From the NCBI GenBank assembly GCA_015680685.1, contig MNCI01033474.1, positions 2,245,573-2,309,572 of the forward strand: a stretch of DNA of 64,000 nucleotides, in the 5' to 3' direction. The position numbers and the translations under genes are program-made. The notes below the pieces were generated by a model. It searched no databases. It saw only the letters and a list, made by a program, of their open reading frames with translations, and was not told the DNA's origin. Within the stretch, counting starts at the first letter, position 1; the number at the start of each line of letters is the position of its first letter. Below are positions 34,125-46,553 of the stretch, in pieces. This stretch comes from Gnetum montanum (Eukaryota > Streptophyta > Gnetopsida > Gnetales > Gnetaceae).

Positions 34125-36955
34125 ATGGAATCCTTCCAAATTAACTCGGTGACACTGCCAACCTCTAACTTTGGGATTGAAACCTTGAAAACTATGATTG
34201 CTACCAAATCCATAATTTTCATCGAACAGATAAGTGCCCAAGGCCCTACACGCTAGTCACTCAGGCTATAGGGTAGAGACCCTACCTATGCGACTCTTAC
34301 ACCTGAGCAATATAACTTCATCTATGTCAAGGTCCAAGCCAACTTACCCATCGATTGTGTAGAGAGAGAAGCAAAGAGAGACTATGAACTTATCCACAAA
34401 GGAGGTCATGAATTCATTCCCTTAGCATTTGACATAATCCCGCTCTTTGAACATCACCATAAACTCATATCCTAGCTTCTCATGGCAAAAAGCCAAGCCT
34501 TACCGACACCTCCGATAGAGCCTCAAGGTGGAAATGAGGAGGACGACTTCGAAGCCCAATCTAAACATGGGGATTCGTACCATACTGTTAGCCCCCGTGC
34601 TCATACAAACCCATTGTTTCAACCTTTCTTGGAAGAGACAATGTTTCCACCACCAACTTCACTATAGTAAGTAGCCATTCCCATCCCCATCTTCTCTAAG
34701 TCCAACGTTCAGTCTAACGCGTCCACTTCCATCATACCTCTGCAAATACAATCCTAATAACCTTCTCCTCAAACTAATGCAGGATCGACCTTTTGACCTC
34801 AAGTGATTGGGGTGCCATCAGTCATACCATCTTCCACATCTACTCATTACATACCTCAAGTGCAAATCCAGCAAGCATCGTTGGTCACTTCACAACCCGT
34901 GACTAGGCAATGGGTTCCACCAGTTGTTCAGCAAAACCTATCTACTCATTACAACATACCACACTCTGTTGTCTTAGTCCTTAATGTTGTTCCACCACAA
35001 AAAATAGTCCAATAGCCTCTCTTTCCACAAACAATGCCACAATCAAGTCATTACCAACCACCACCGCCAGCCCAAACCACCAATCTGCCTACCGCCCAAG
35101 AATGGGCCGACAAAAAAAAATGATGCATTCGTTAGCAGAAGAATTAAAACACCTTAAAACTGTGAACACTGAAGAAGTTAAGGTACTAGAATTCTATCAA
35201 GATGATCCAATCGATCCCTTGGTCCCACCATTAACCTTGCCAAAGGGAGTTTCATTACCTCAGCTTACCAAGTATAATGGAGAAGGGGACCCAAATGCTC
35301 ACCTAGTAACATTTCGAACAGAATGTCTATTGCTTCAGGCATGGCCTCATGTAATTCTGCATGTGTTCGCTATGTCCTTAACTAGAAAAGCTTTAGACTG
35401 GTACCAAGCCTTGCCCCATAGCTCTATATCATCTCTGGAGGACTTATTGCATCAATTTGTTACCCGTTTCAAATACAATCTGAAACCTGAAGCCACACTC
35501 GATAGCTTAATTCAAATTAAACAGGCGCCATTAGAGCCAGCACATAAATTTATCCAAAGGTGGAGTGCATCCTTAAATGAACTTCATGAGCCTATTCCCG
35601 ATATGTATCTACTTACCATCCTTAAGGAAGCCACAAATGACTTTATTAAATCAAAACTTTATTATTTAAAATCATGTACCTTGAGCCAGGTGTTTGTCCA
35701 AATTAAAGATATAGAAGAGGCTGCACAAACAAGTAATGATCCAGCCTACTCAACCTTTAGAAGCCAACATACAAGGAAAGATAAATCCAAAACGACGATA
35801 GCAGCAATGGCCGAGACAACTCGACCTAGCCATCCAGGACAAAAAGGAAAGCAACCTGTTGTCTCAAACGGCTATGAAAGAAATACACCTACACCTACAC
35901 CTAAAACTTCCTCAAATAGGAACACTAACATGGATCATGCTCGTACATTCCAAAGAAAAGACTCTACTCAATACACACCATTGCCCATGAAACCTTCACA
36001 ATTGCTTGATCAGCTTCTAAAGGTCGGTCTGATTAAACATAAACAAATGTCTCCTACGGCATCTCAAAAACATAATAGATTCTATGAGTTAGCCAAAAAT
36101 CCAACCTTAGCAACACCTAATGAACTGCCCATTCCAAGAGGTTTTAGGTTGGATAGGTTTTGCGAGTATCATCAATGACCTGGTCATGGAACTGATTACT
36201 ATTTCACCTTGAAATAGGATATACAACACATGATTGATAGGGGTGAAGTAGTATTCGATTAGGCAAACCTAGTAAGACCTCAGAACTAGCCCATGGGAGT
36301 CTACAAGGATCCTCTCAATGCTAGTGAGGCACCATATGTGATTAATACTATCCATGTCAAGAATAGATAAGACGTCCCATGAAAACCTTTTGTGATTTTT
36401 AGACCTTCAAAGAACACACCTACACCAACATCTCCTCAAACCCCTTTCACCATACGCATATTCCCTACACCACAAAAACCATTTTTTATCTGCATACCAC
36501 CTTCCGTCGCGACGATGACCATACCATCCGAAAACCGACCCATCCCCTTTGTGATCTGAGTGCCAAAACACCTTGGTACACAACCCACCTCTACTCCCTC
36601 ACAACCTTTACGAGAACGTCTTGCTAATAAGTTAACGAGAGAACATCTAAAAAGAGAAAACTATCAACACAAATTAGGACCACCAACGCCTACACCACTA
36701 AACTCTGTCCCTATGGGTCAATCTGTTAATGAGCCTAGTACGAGTCATGAAGACAAGGATAATGTCATGGGTTGTGTCCCAAACCCAGCAGCCTTAGTCA
36801 CTAATGCAAAAATTCCTCCATGAGAAATATGAATGCTGGGTCAAATGGACCAAGTCTTCATTGATAAGGATGTTCCAAATAGTAAAGACCTAGAAAGCAC
36901 ATTAACCCAGGTCACACAAGCCTTAAAAAAAATACTTCTTTAAGTTTGTATGATC
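34125..36955 (+). pseudogene. Tat-like gag (element E)
   Basis: Probable start MESFQINSVTLPT at 34,125, aligning with F at 53,574. The N-terminal block LTPEQYNFIYVKVQANLP lies near 34,300-34,355. The main capsid frame is open for 358 codons at 35,102-36,178, with LTKYNGEGDPNAHLVTFRTE, AMSLTRKALDWYQALPHSSI and KFIQRWSASLNELHEPI, a typical plant gypsy retrotransposon gag domain. The knuckle FCEYHQ-x-PGHGTDYY near 36,155-36,205 has lost Cys residues kept in F. A Pro/Thr-rich tail with repeated PFVI/PFTIRI blocks follows. Several stops. Confidence 0.8.
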
Positions 36956-36959
36956 TAGT

Positions 36960-37820
36960 AATGACTTCATTAGTACATCGAGAAGCTCTTGTACGGATGC
37001 TGACCTTGATCCTTGTTAGTGAGGACATTCCTGTAGATGAACCATCTATTTATGCAGTATTGTCCCTGCAACTTTAGGAATTAAAGGCCACATCCCTAGA
37101 GTTCCGTGCTAGGGACATTAAGCTAGATGAGAAAATAGGAGAAGTCACCACAGCCCCTATGTTCATAACAATACAAGTTAATCATTTCAAGATACGTAGG
37201 GTGCATGTTGATGACGGTGCAGCAACAAATGTAATACCTTTTCCTATCATTGAAAAATTGGGACTTACTGAACAAATACGACCCATGAAAACTTCTTTCC
37301 TAAAATCTTTCAATGGTTCCCGCGTTGGGGTAAAGGGTATGGTTACCTTAGATTTCATAGTCGGGAACCAATTCACCACATTAGCTGAATTTGTAGTCGT
37401 TGACAAAATGCCAGGTTTCAATCTGATTCTAGGATGCCCCTAGTTAGCCCAACTTAAAGTTGTATCTTCGCCAATCCATCAAGAGATCCACCTACCTTAC
37501 GAGGGTGGTGAGATCATCATACATGGAGACACGACTGCATCGATCACTTCCTCACATCCTGAGGTAGGTCAAGAGTCAAAAATTGAATTCGTTGAGCCTA
37601 AGCAAGAGACTATGAACATACATCAGACGTTAACGCACAGCCCTACCAAGACTGAAGAAACATAGGAAGACGCAAACATAGGAGCCATTCCTATTGATGT
37701 CTCTTGGTCAGAATTACCCTTCGTCATCACCGATGAAGGGGAGGGTGAGTATAAAATCATACCCACATGCCCAACCCCACATGTTAAGCTACAAAGGATC
37801 AAGAGACAACTCAACAACTA
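36960..37820 (+). pseudogene. Tat-like protease (element E)
   Basis: REALVRMLTLILVSEDIPVD near 36,983-37,040 matches the F start region. The core reads VHVDDGAATNVIPFPIIEKL near 37,203-37,260 and KMPGFNLILGCP near 37,405-37,440; a stop follows where F has RSSLAQL. The tail to HVKLQRIKRQLNN near 37,780-37,815 parallels F and ends in a stop at the edge of the repeat array that starts the antisense cassette. The family motif Asp-Asp-Gly-Ala replaces the usual Asp-Ser/Thr-Gly. Confidence 0.8.
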
Positions 37821-37821
37821 G

Positions 37822-38081
37822 AATTAAACTACCATATGTCCGAAATTACATTAAACTACCAACTATCTGGTACGACGTTAAACTACCAACGAATGTCTGC
37901 GATGACATTAAACTAGCCATGGTCAGAAATGGCCAGTTCCTTTTAAAAGCTTTCTAAAACTATCATTGCTTTTGGCCTGCCATGGGATAAAACTGGAAAT
38001 CTTTCTTTCCTTAGCAACAAAGGCAACCATCCATCATGACTTTAAACTAGTGTGAACAACCCGAAATGGCTTTAAACTAGG
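37822..38081 (+). repeat. 27-bp ttaaacta repeats, left flank of antisense cassette in E
   Basis: At least four units at 37,822-37,916 and two more at 38,036-38,081 share the pattern ccgaaatgacattaaactac, spaced 27-30 bp. Equivalent repeats lie on the right side at 43,821-43,896 and on both sides of the cassette in F. Confidence 0.8.
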
Positions 38082-38450
38082 ATTTAGTACATTACAAGTT
38101 TACAAACATTCACTATATTATGTCAAGCTCTCGTTCAAATGATACAAGTTATAGCCTTAATTTATAACTTCAATGTTACTTTCCTATTTTACAAGTATTG
38201 ATTCACAATTCGTTCGTCCATTTTTACAGTCAGTTACATGCATATGTTCACTATAATACTTGAAAAGGCAAATAAAAAGAGAAAATGAAAAATAAAAAAA
38301 TAATATAACAATGAGTTAATATGGTAGTAAAATTCCAACATATTATAGGTCCATGTTATTACATTTGTCAACCATACATTTCCATCAAAATCCAAAAGAA
38401 AAAAAAAATCTCAAAAATATTTAGTATCTAAAATATGATTAATAATAAGC

Positions 38451-41400
38451 TCATAGAGGGGGCTGTCCCCCAAGATCCTCTTCATCATCCGCTCTCACCC
38501 CACTAGGGCCAGCTCCATCATTAACATGTTCCTGTAATAGATAATAGAAAATAAGACAAAATAGGTAAGAGTAGTAAAGAAAATCATAAATACAAAACTG
38601 ATAAAAATAGTAACATTAACAATGAAAACAACAAAACCATACAAAAATGAATGCCACAATAAAACACTCACAAGTGAGGAAGGCCCCAGGATGGTCTCCA
38701 AATGCCATAGAATCTCCTTCTCGAGTACATTTGCCCAATCCTCCTCCAAGCCAAGACCAATGCCAGCAAGTGTTTTTCCCTTGTCCATCAAGGTCCAAGT
38801 AGGACGCCCAAGAGAGAACACACCTATCACAGCCTGCCTAGAGGTAGTGGTAATTATTCTCTCAGGAGATCCCTCCACCTTGGTACACTCAGCAAACCTA
38901 TCATAAGCAGAATGCAAACCTAACCCATCAATGAACATCTCCATCTAGTGATGTTTAATTGATTCCTCCTTTAACCACTTCTTATACTGATGCTTGTGGT
39001 CCTTCTAGTCTTAGCCCCATTTCCGTACTTTGGCAGCAAAGGATTTCCAATCTTGACATTTCCTGTTCAACAAATCTATCTGTGCCCTCTATTCTGATAA
39101 ATCCCATGTAGCCTGCACCTTACTGTTCAAAACTTTCTAATAACATGCGTAGGTGATTTCAAATGTACGCCAAGCACTATCACCAGATAGTCTAGTAGCA
39201 GCAAAATCGTAATGAGATTGGAGATCCCCATTCTTCTCTCTCTCCTTTACCAGTGCTTCTTTCAATGAATGCACCTCGTCCCATAAGTACTCAACTAAAT
39301 GCTGACAAGTCCAAAGCGACTTGGCATTCTATATGACTCAACTAGAGACCAAATTGTACACATTCCTTGGGACTTGCTCAACATTCTCTAGCAATTCAGG
39401 GAAAGCATCAATATGAGTAGCTTCAGAGGGATCCCACTGAAGCTTGGCACCTACAGGTATAAGCACCACACGTATAAATCACCTATAATCAACAATGAAC
39501 CTGGATCCTAAGTACAATGCATGATATACATATACCTAGTTCTCGATGAACTTCTTGTAGGTGAGCAACAACATCATCAACAATGCCTTTAACAAAGTCT
39601 ATCTTACTGGGCATCTCAGGCCATGGTCTTAGTTAGTCGGTTAATGTAGGATAAGTTGGGGAGGTTGCATTGATTTCAATCTATGTTCCTAATGCCTCTG
39701 CTCGAGATGTGTGTGCCTCTGAAGTCTCAAATTTACCTCTGGTTCCAAAACAATCAAAATGATTAAGAACAATGCATGAAAATTAAAGAATACAAAGACA
39801 TAGATTATGCTGAAAGGAACATACTGAAAAGCCCCTTGCCGTTTGGCTAGGGTGGATCACCAAGCTGCAAAGATCCATTGAAGAAGCCATCAAGGACATC
39901 CCTTTCATCACTGGGTTTCTTGAGTGCATCCAAAGCCTCTGCAAGCCTCATCTCGATGACGTCTATCACATCCTCCTCTTGTAAGGCGGGAGGTTCTTCA
40001 ATCATTTCTTCTCTTTCCTTCGCTTCTTCTTCTGGCCCGATGAGAATCACTTTAGGATCAGCCATCAGGGCCAAAGTCTCTCTCTCCCTCTTAGCACTTT
40101 CCTTTGATGATTCCAGAATCTTAGAGTTAGCATAACATAGTATATAACACACATAGATCAAAAACAAAAAATAACAAATAATTTATAACAATAAAACAAA
40201 ATACTTATTTTCTATTGGCAATACAAAACGAATCTTCTTTACCCTTGGTAGTATCGCATCCGGAGTAGGCTCCCTTGGGCATTCCTTCCTCTTCACCTTC
40301 ATCTTGGACTTCCCAACAGTCTCACCAACCAAACGTTTGATCTTTTTCACAGACGTGCGTAGCCCAAGTGGTTCCAATCCCAAACTATCATGGGAATGAT
40401 GGAAAAGGCTGGCTGCACCTCCACTAGTGACTAATACTGACTCCTCAATGCCTTTTTGTGGATCCTGGGATCTAGTGGTGCTAAATAGGTGGTGAATCCA
40501 AGGATGGAATAATTGCAAACGGTCCCTCAAAACATAGCAGTTATCATCATGAACCACTAGGAACTCGGCGAACCTACATAAATATCCCATAAAGAAAGTA
40601 AAAGTAAAATGAGATTTAGTGTGGACGTTGGAGCGTAACCTAATGACCTCCCCGTGAAGACCACATACAAGAAACTGCACCTAGTTGTAGCACCTTCCTG
40701 TCTCTAAAATGGCATGTATTACATGGGCGATCTCAATCCCAAGGTTTCGCCCTTGAGAGAGAGATTTGGGGAATGCCCATGCCTGGAAAAGAGGATATAG
40801 AAAGTTCACTTCCATTGATCGGGTGTCTTCTAGCATAGCAATACCTTTGCGACCCCGAGGCACACCTAACCACTCCTCCAACTCTTTTATGACCTAGTCA
40901 TCTTTTGCTGCTTTGTCTATAGACACCGTGGCACCATCCATGGGCACGCCAAAAATATCAGAGAGAAACTTAGTGGTCAAGTGAAAAGATACCCTAACCT
41001 CTCAGACTCGTGTGCTAAAGTGGGAAGCATCACCATTGAAATAATCTACAATAGTGACTATCTCAGTGGCTGGAATTCTAGGAGTCAAAGCTGAAAAAAA
41101 GTCCATCAGACCCGCTCAGGTAAGGTGACTGATGGTTAGCTCAGGGGCTCCTCTCTACAACCACTTTTGTGACTACTCCACCTCCCCAAACTTCATGAAA
41201 AGGATGGCTTCAGTGCGTCCTTTTATAATAGTAATTTCTTCGGGAGGGATGGCTGCTGCAAAAAAGAAAACATAGAGCAAAAATGTTAAAAACATAGTAC
41301 AAGATAAGGCAACAAAAGAAAGAAAATGGAGACTAGAGCATGGTCATTTACCATCGGTAAATGGTGTAGGTGGGATAGGTGCAGGATCAATTCTTTGGAG

Positions 41401-42172
41401 GAAGGTTGGCCCATTAGAGGACCATTCCCCATGTAACCAACCGCGAGCTTGGCAATACTCAAAGACTCTCAAAAACTGCCTATGGTAATCAACAAGAGCC
41501 ACCTTGGTCTGGTCCAACACCGCAGCACAAAGAATGGGGCCCACCATGAAAGTCTCTAGCACTGTGCACGCTAAGGCAAGCCTGCCATCATCAGCACGCA
41601 TCCGGTGTTCATCAAGGCAGGCATAGGAAAAACAACAGTTACATTTAGATGATGACATGAAACTTAAAAAGGGATTAAAATTAAAACAAGCCACAAAGGA
41701 GCATACCTATTCACTCTATATACAGTCCTAGGTGGGTTCTGAAATAGAGTGTGTACACGGAGAGCTAGGAAGAGTGTGTTGCTACTATTGTAATGACTAC
41801 ACGTAGGTGTCTCCAACACATGAGTCAAGGGACGTGTGGATCTAGTACCTTCAACAGGGCCTCCTGCAACCTTGAAAAGTCCCTCGTCAATGTCAGTAAC
41901 AAAGGCAAGCATGCCTTGTGTGGACCCAGGCAACATTGTCTCAATGATGTCACAAGCCAATTGTTAACTCAAGTGAGACCATATGACCACACTAAAATTC
42001 TGCAAGATGAAAGACAAAAATGAACTGACATTGGGGCAAAACCATATCACATGGGGCCTGATGCGCATGTCATAGGGGGGAGTGTTCGGACCAAAAGGCC
42101 CAAACCAAGAAAGCACCCCAACAAGCTCAACCACCAGAAGGGAAGGTTTTAGCCGCTTGCACATAGCCAACC
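38451..42172 (-). pseudogene. Antisense spliced gene inside element E (unknown protein)
   Basis: Minus-strand exons supported by splice sites and by homology to element F, 5' to 3': 41,707 to about 42,172 (NFSVVIWSHLS, GSTQGMLAFVTD); 41,352-41,617 (CQARGWLHGEW); 40,205-41,255 (LEEWLGVPRGRKGI, YPLFQAWAFPKSLSQGR, CRFAEFLVVHDD, HHLFSTTRSQDP); 39,825-40,119 (VILIGPEEEAKEREE, Glu-rich); 39,536-39,738 (FVKGIVDDVVAHLQEV); 38,672-39,450 (GAKLQWDPSEA, coiled-coil-like, KDHKHQYKK); 38,451-38,531 (acidic tail ADDEEDLGGQPPL, stop). Introns at 41,351-41,256 and 39,535-39,451 are phase 1, and 38,671-38,532 is phase 0, all as in F. The acceptor before 41,617 reads ctg instead of cag, and stops occur inside exons, so this copy is dead. 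A region resembling VRVNFD...LF..P.DG may relate to plant transposon-protein domains, low confidence. Confidence 0.8.
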
Positions 42173-42239
42173 TAATGCCAAAAACATTAGGTAAGTGAAA
42201 ATTTTTAGTATTAACAATAGATTAAAATCACAAAATCAC

Positions 42240-43560
42240 ATGGGCCAAGAAATCACATAAACAAGCGCTTGGAATGCACAGCTCCATCCATGCCATGATG
42301 AATCCACATAAAAATGCAAAACAGAAACACACCCAGATAAACAATATAAACATGAAACTAGCACGTCTTCATATTCCAAGTCATGTTAGTTCTTCCAGCA
42401 GCAAGTCATGCTAGGCCCTCTCACTAGCAAGTCACGCTGGGCCTTTATCCCCAAGTCCCCAACACTCATGTTAACGTTCTAGCTCACATTAAAATCTGCA
42501 ACTTAATGTTCATGCTGTGGCAATCATGCAACTGCCAACCTTCCAACAAAGTCATGCTAACTAGTTCCTGCCCTCCAAAGATCCAAGAAAATTTCACATG
42601 GCACGCCAAAAATTTCATATGTTACGCTGCCTTGCTAGGCCCAACATTTCCATATGTCACGCTGCCCCTTGGTAGGTCCAAAATTTCCATATGTCACGCT
42701 ACCCTGCCAGGTCCAAAATTTCCATATGTCATGCTGCCTTACTAGGCCCGAAAAATTCAAGAAGTCACACTGCCCTACCCAGGGCCAAAATTCTATAGCC
42801 CACATTGCCCTCTAAAATTGAAAAACCCTGCCCAAGAATTTGAAGTCACACTATTCATTTTTTGAATTACGCTATTGATTCCTACCCCAAAAAGCCAAGA
42901 AAAATTCACAAGTTACACTGCCCTGAAAATCTACAAGTCGTGCTACTTTCAAAAATCAAAACTTCTGCAATCACGCTACCAAAGAGGGGGGTAAGACAGT
43001 CAGGGAAAGATGGTCATGCCACAAAGAAAAACAAAGAAATACCAAGTTCATGTTGGCTTCCCCCCGATAGTCACGCCAAGAAATCCCAAAACCCTACAAC
43101 CAGAACATCGAGAAAGGCAGAAATTTTGTAGCCAGAACACCAGGGAAACCGAAAGCCCAACCCATGCACTCATGCCCAAAAATTGTGCTCACCCAAAATT
43201 GCAATCCCAAAAACCCCACAGCTCAAAATTTCCAAGATCATAGCACAAAATATTACCCTAGGTAACACTGCTAGAGGAAAACAGGGGAGAAACAAACTTA
43301 CCCATGCAAAGCCTTCTTCCATGTTGGAATCCTAGCTTGTGGAAGACACTGGAGAACCCCCTCACTCTCCTCTATGAATGCCAGATTTTCTTGCCTCTTC
43401 CCTTTGTCCCGACCTACCTTTCCTCTACCCTTGTCCTTCATATTGCCTTGTGCACACTAACATTGTTGACGGCAAGTCACACTGATGTCCTAGGTTACGT
43501 TGCACTCCTAAGTCATGTTGTAGTTAAGAAGTCACACTAACACAAAATGCCCTTCCTCCA
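42240..43560 (-). other. 5' flank of the antisense gene in E, repeat-rich
   Basis: Upstream of the first recognised antisense exon. I see no exon with homology to F exon 1 here. The segment is full of gtcacgct / gtcatgct words and holds a short tandem array (42,616-42,800). Small open frames at 42,506-43,243 are shadows of this repeat composition. It may carry the antisense promoter and first exon. Confidence 0.45.
42616..42800. repeat. Tandem catatgtcacgctgcc units
   Basis: Four units of 35-37 bp, each catatgt-(c/t)acgct-(g/a)cc followed by aggtccaaaatttc or a variant, then two weaker units with gtcacactgccc. Absent from F, where the comparable motif is ttacgc. Confidence 0.85.
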
Positions 43561-43820
43561 TTTCAGAATCCCCTTTTTAAACCCAGCACATTCTTTTTTC
43601 TCATCTTCTTTTGTTTTACTTTATTTTTCTCTCACTTTATATTTGCTTCATGTGTTTAAATTTTTTTTCATTTGTGTTATATGTAGGCACATAAAATTCA
43701 TAAAAATTTGAAATTCCCATGACCTTATTGTTCACTTGAAAACTTAAAATTTAAAAATGTAGAATTTAAGAGTCAAAAATTTAAAAATAGTGCATACGCT
43801 CAGATTAAATGACAAGTCAA

Positions 43821-43896
43821 CATGTGGCCCAGTATGGCCTTAAACTACCATGTGGCCTGGCATGGCCTTAAACTGCCATGGCTTTACACTACCATG
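43821..43896 (+). repeat. 27-bp ttaaacta repeats, right flank of antisense cassette in E
   Basis: Three units of gcccagtatggccttaaact type. They resemble the F left-flank units (57,598-57,780) more closely than the E left-flank units do, and precede the RT exon by about 100 bp. Confidence 0.8.
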
Positions 43897-44009
43897 ACTA
43901 CCACTGCATCTCCAAATTTTCTTTGTCAATGCATAGTTCACTTGTATTTAGTAACTCCTTCGCTAAGAGGGTGTCTCTTACTTCGCTCCCATTTTAAATT
44001 GGTAGGAGC

Positions 44010-45674
44010 AAGCACATGGCCACTCAGAATATCCTCTCAACATTATCTCTCACTGGATCATACGGGGAGGTAGAAAGAGTAATCAACCCAGAATCCTTGG
44101 ATTTAAATCCATCAACCTATATGGATTTAATAGCCTCTACTTAAGAAACGACAGATTGCCCTAAAAACATGACTAAAACTCTAGATCTAGAAGCTGATAA
44201 TATCACTGAAGATCCTCTAGTTGAAATCGCCATTACCACGATCAATGACGAAACCAGAACATTGAAATTAAGTGCCTTACTAGACTCACAGCTCGCAGAT
44301 AACATCACTCAGGTGTTAAAAGAAAACATAAAAATGTTTGCATGGTCATACACAGACATGCTAGGGTTAGACCTCCGGATCGTCCAACATAACATCATTC
44401 TTGATGAAAAAATAAAACCAATAAAACAAAAAGCATGAAAGGTCAGACCCAAGGTAGCACTAGCTGTCCATGCTGAAATCACAGAACTCTACCAAGCCGA
44501 CTTCATCTAGGCTGTTGATTATTCCGATTGGGTATCAAACATTGTTGTAGTCCCTAAGAAGAATGGTAGTATACGCATATGCATTGACTTTCGTGACCTC
44601 AACATCGCCACTATAAAGGATGACTTTCTATTGCCCAGCATTGATCAAATCATTGACAAAACTATTGGGCATGCATTATTGTCCTTTATGGATGGATTTT
44701 CAGGGTACAACCAAATAAGAATCAATCTGGAACATCAACTTAGAGCAACTTTGATGACACCTTGGGGTACATTCTGTTATACTATGATGCCATTTGGTCT
44801 TAAAAATGCAGGAGCTACATATCAACGAGCAATGACATATATATTCAGTGATTACATGCTCAATTTTCTCAATGATTATGTTGATGATATTGTAGTCAAA
44901 TCTAAAACAACGGAACAACACGCAAAATATCTAGACTTAGTGCTTAAAAGTTGTCTCAAATATGACCTTAGACTCAATCCAAAGAAATGTGTTTTTGGCA
45001 TCAAAACAAGCAAAATGCTTGGTTTCCTAGTCTTTGAAACAAGGATATGAGTAGACCCCGATAAGGTTAAAGCAATAACCAACATGCAACCACCAAAAAT
45101 CCTTACCGAGTTACATGGTCTTCAGGGTAGATTGCAATTCATTAGACTCTTTATTGAAAAATTGATAGATAAGCTGAAACCTATGCAACACCTATGAAAA
45201 AACAATGTGCATTTCCAATGGACTCAACAATGTTAGGAAGCATTCGAAAACATAAAACAAGAGCTAACCCAACTACCGATTGTCTATCCCCCGCAAAGCG
45301 ATAAATCCTTTTATATCTACCTTGCAACTTTTGAAGCTTCTATTGCATCGATGCTTTGTCAAAAATGTCAAGATGGAGTTGAGATCCCTGTATATTACCT
45401 AAGCCACACTTTAATCACTTATGAACAATGATACAACGACGTGGAAAAATCATGCCTTACCCTCATTTTCGCCTTGAAGAAATAGCAGCGTTATCTCTTC
45501 CGTAATCAAGTTTACATCATTTGCAAGGATAATGTACTCCATTCCATCACTAATAACATTTACAAGTCAAATAGGATAGCTAGGTGGAAAGTGATGATCA
45601 CAGAATTTGACTTACACTACGTTGCTCAATCTTCCACAAAAGGTCAAGCAACAGTCACACAATTAGTCGTCTCG
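44010..45674 (+). pseudogene. Tat-like reverse transcriptase-RNase H (element E), truncated
   Basis: The first homologous block to F is LTGSYGEV near 44,048-44,071, just after ttggtag at 44,003-44,009, a possible 3' splice site. Then LDLEADNITEDPL near 44,180-44,220 and FAWSYTDMLGLDLRIVQHNI near 44,338-44,397. RT has SDWVSNIVVVPKKNGSIRIC near 44,524-44,583, FMDGFSGYNQIRINLEHQL, TPWGTFCYTMMPFGLKNAGA and the palm motif YVDDIVVKS near 44,878-44,903 with both Asp. RNase H reads YYLSHTL near 45,397 and SSTKGQATVTQLV near 45,631-45,668, where the element is cut. Stops at 44,436, 45,047 and later. Confidence 0.85.
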
Positions 45675-46553
45675 CCAACACATGTATGTGATATCACAGC
45701 CAACACGATATCGTGTACGCAATATCACAACCGACACAATATCACGGATGCGATATCATAGCCTAGACGTGATATCATGTATGCGATATCGCAGCCTATC
45801 TCCTCATCTATAAATAAGAGGCAAGAAGATTGGAGTTGTGTGTGTTAAGTTTTAATTTTAGCTCTTAGTGTTAAAGTTGGGACTTTCTGTCAGTTTTTCC
45901 TCTCAACCCTTTCTCCCAATGCATGCCCACAGTGTGATGATTGTAATTGTATGGAATCCGTTATTTGAGTGTGACATACTTGGACAAGCACATGACCAGC
46001 AATAAAGATTAAGATTACTTCATCATTGCAGCATTCACTTAGTTTAATTAATCATTTAATTAATTGTTATTTACTGCTTTCTTAGTTAACATCTCTCACC
46101 CTTAAACTCATGTTAAATGTGGAATGAACACGACTTGATTATGAGCATCTAAGTATGACTACTTGGTAACCCAGTAGCATACCTAGGATCTGTGCTTGGT
46201 GATCCCAGTGGTAGTCGTGCACAAAGTCCAAGATGTGTATGGATAATCGAGGAATAGATGCTCATCGCACTTAGGCTAGTTAGATTATCTCTTACCCTTC
46301 TCTCCTAGCTTAGTTAATATTATCTTACATTGTCTTCAGGAGTAGCATTAGATTAGAAATACATCATACACCTCACTCTAGACTAAACCATACGTGACAA
46401 AGCTAATACTAGTCCAAGTGGAAAGACAATGAATTACGACCTAAGGATAATGATCTAGATGCCACAACTAGTCTGTTTGCGGAGTTCGACCAGATCGCAT
46501 GTGTAACGCTCATGTTCATATGGTTGAGTGTAGGGGTACCTCGCCACTCATCA
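45675..46553 (+). repeat. 3' LTR of element D (Athila LTR family 1)
   Basis: Matches the 5' LTR of D from the gatatc array (45,686-45,800) through tataaataag near 45,810 to CCACTCATCA. The first 10-50 bp are missing at the junction with truncated element E. Followed directly by the tttac duplication. Confidence 0.85.

Larger units (their letters stand above)
32149..45674 (+). mobile_element. Tat/Ogre-like Ty3/gypsy element E with antisense gene
   Basis: A 1.67-kb 5' LTR, tRNA-Asn-type primer site, gag, protease, a 6-kb spacer holding an antisense spliced gene, then RT and RNase H are present. The element ends abruptly in RNase H at about 45,674 against the 3' LTR of D; integrase and 3' LTR are missing. 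It interrupts gag of D at 32,148. It has the same layout and family as element F. LTR begins TGAAACACC in both. Confidence 0.8.
29392..46553 (+). mobile_element. Athila-type element D, carrying nested element E
   Basis: A 5' LTR at 29,392-30,329 and a 3' LTR at about 45,675-46,553 belong to the same family and are flanked by the 5-bp repeat tttac. Inside are a tRNA-Asp-type primer site and gag, cut at 32,148 by element E. The pol genes, polypurine tract and first bases of the 3' LTR are gone, presumably in one deletion that also took the 3' end of E. Sequence flanking D on both sides reads on as the 3' region of B. Confidence 0.8.

Noticed and set aside
38622-38906. 94-codon plus-strand frame in the E spacer
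   Set aside because: It overlaps the antisense exon 38,672-39,450 and has no homologue in F on the plus strand.
42506-43243. Small plus-strand frames in the antisense 5' flank of E
   Set aside because: They follow the tandem repeat composition and show no conserved motif.
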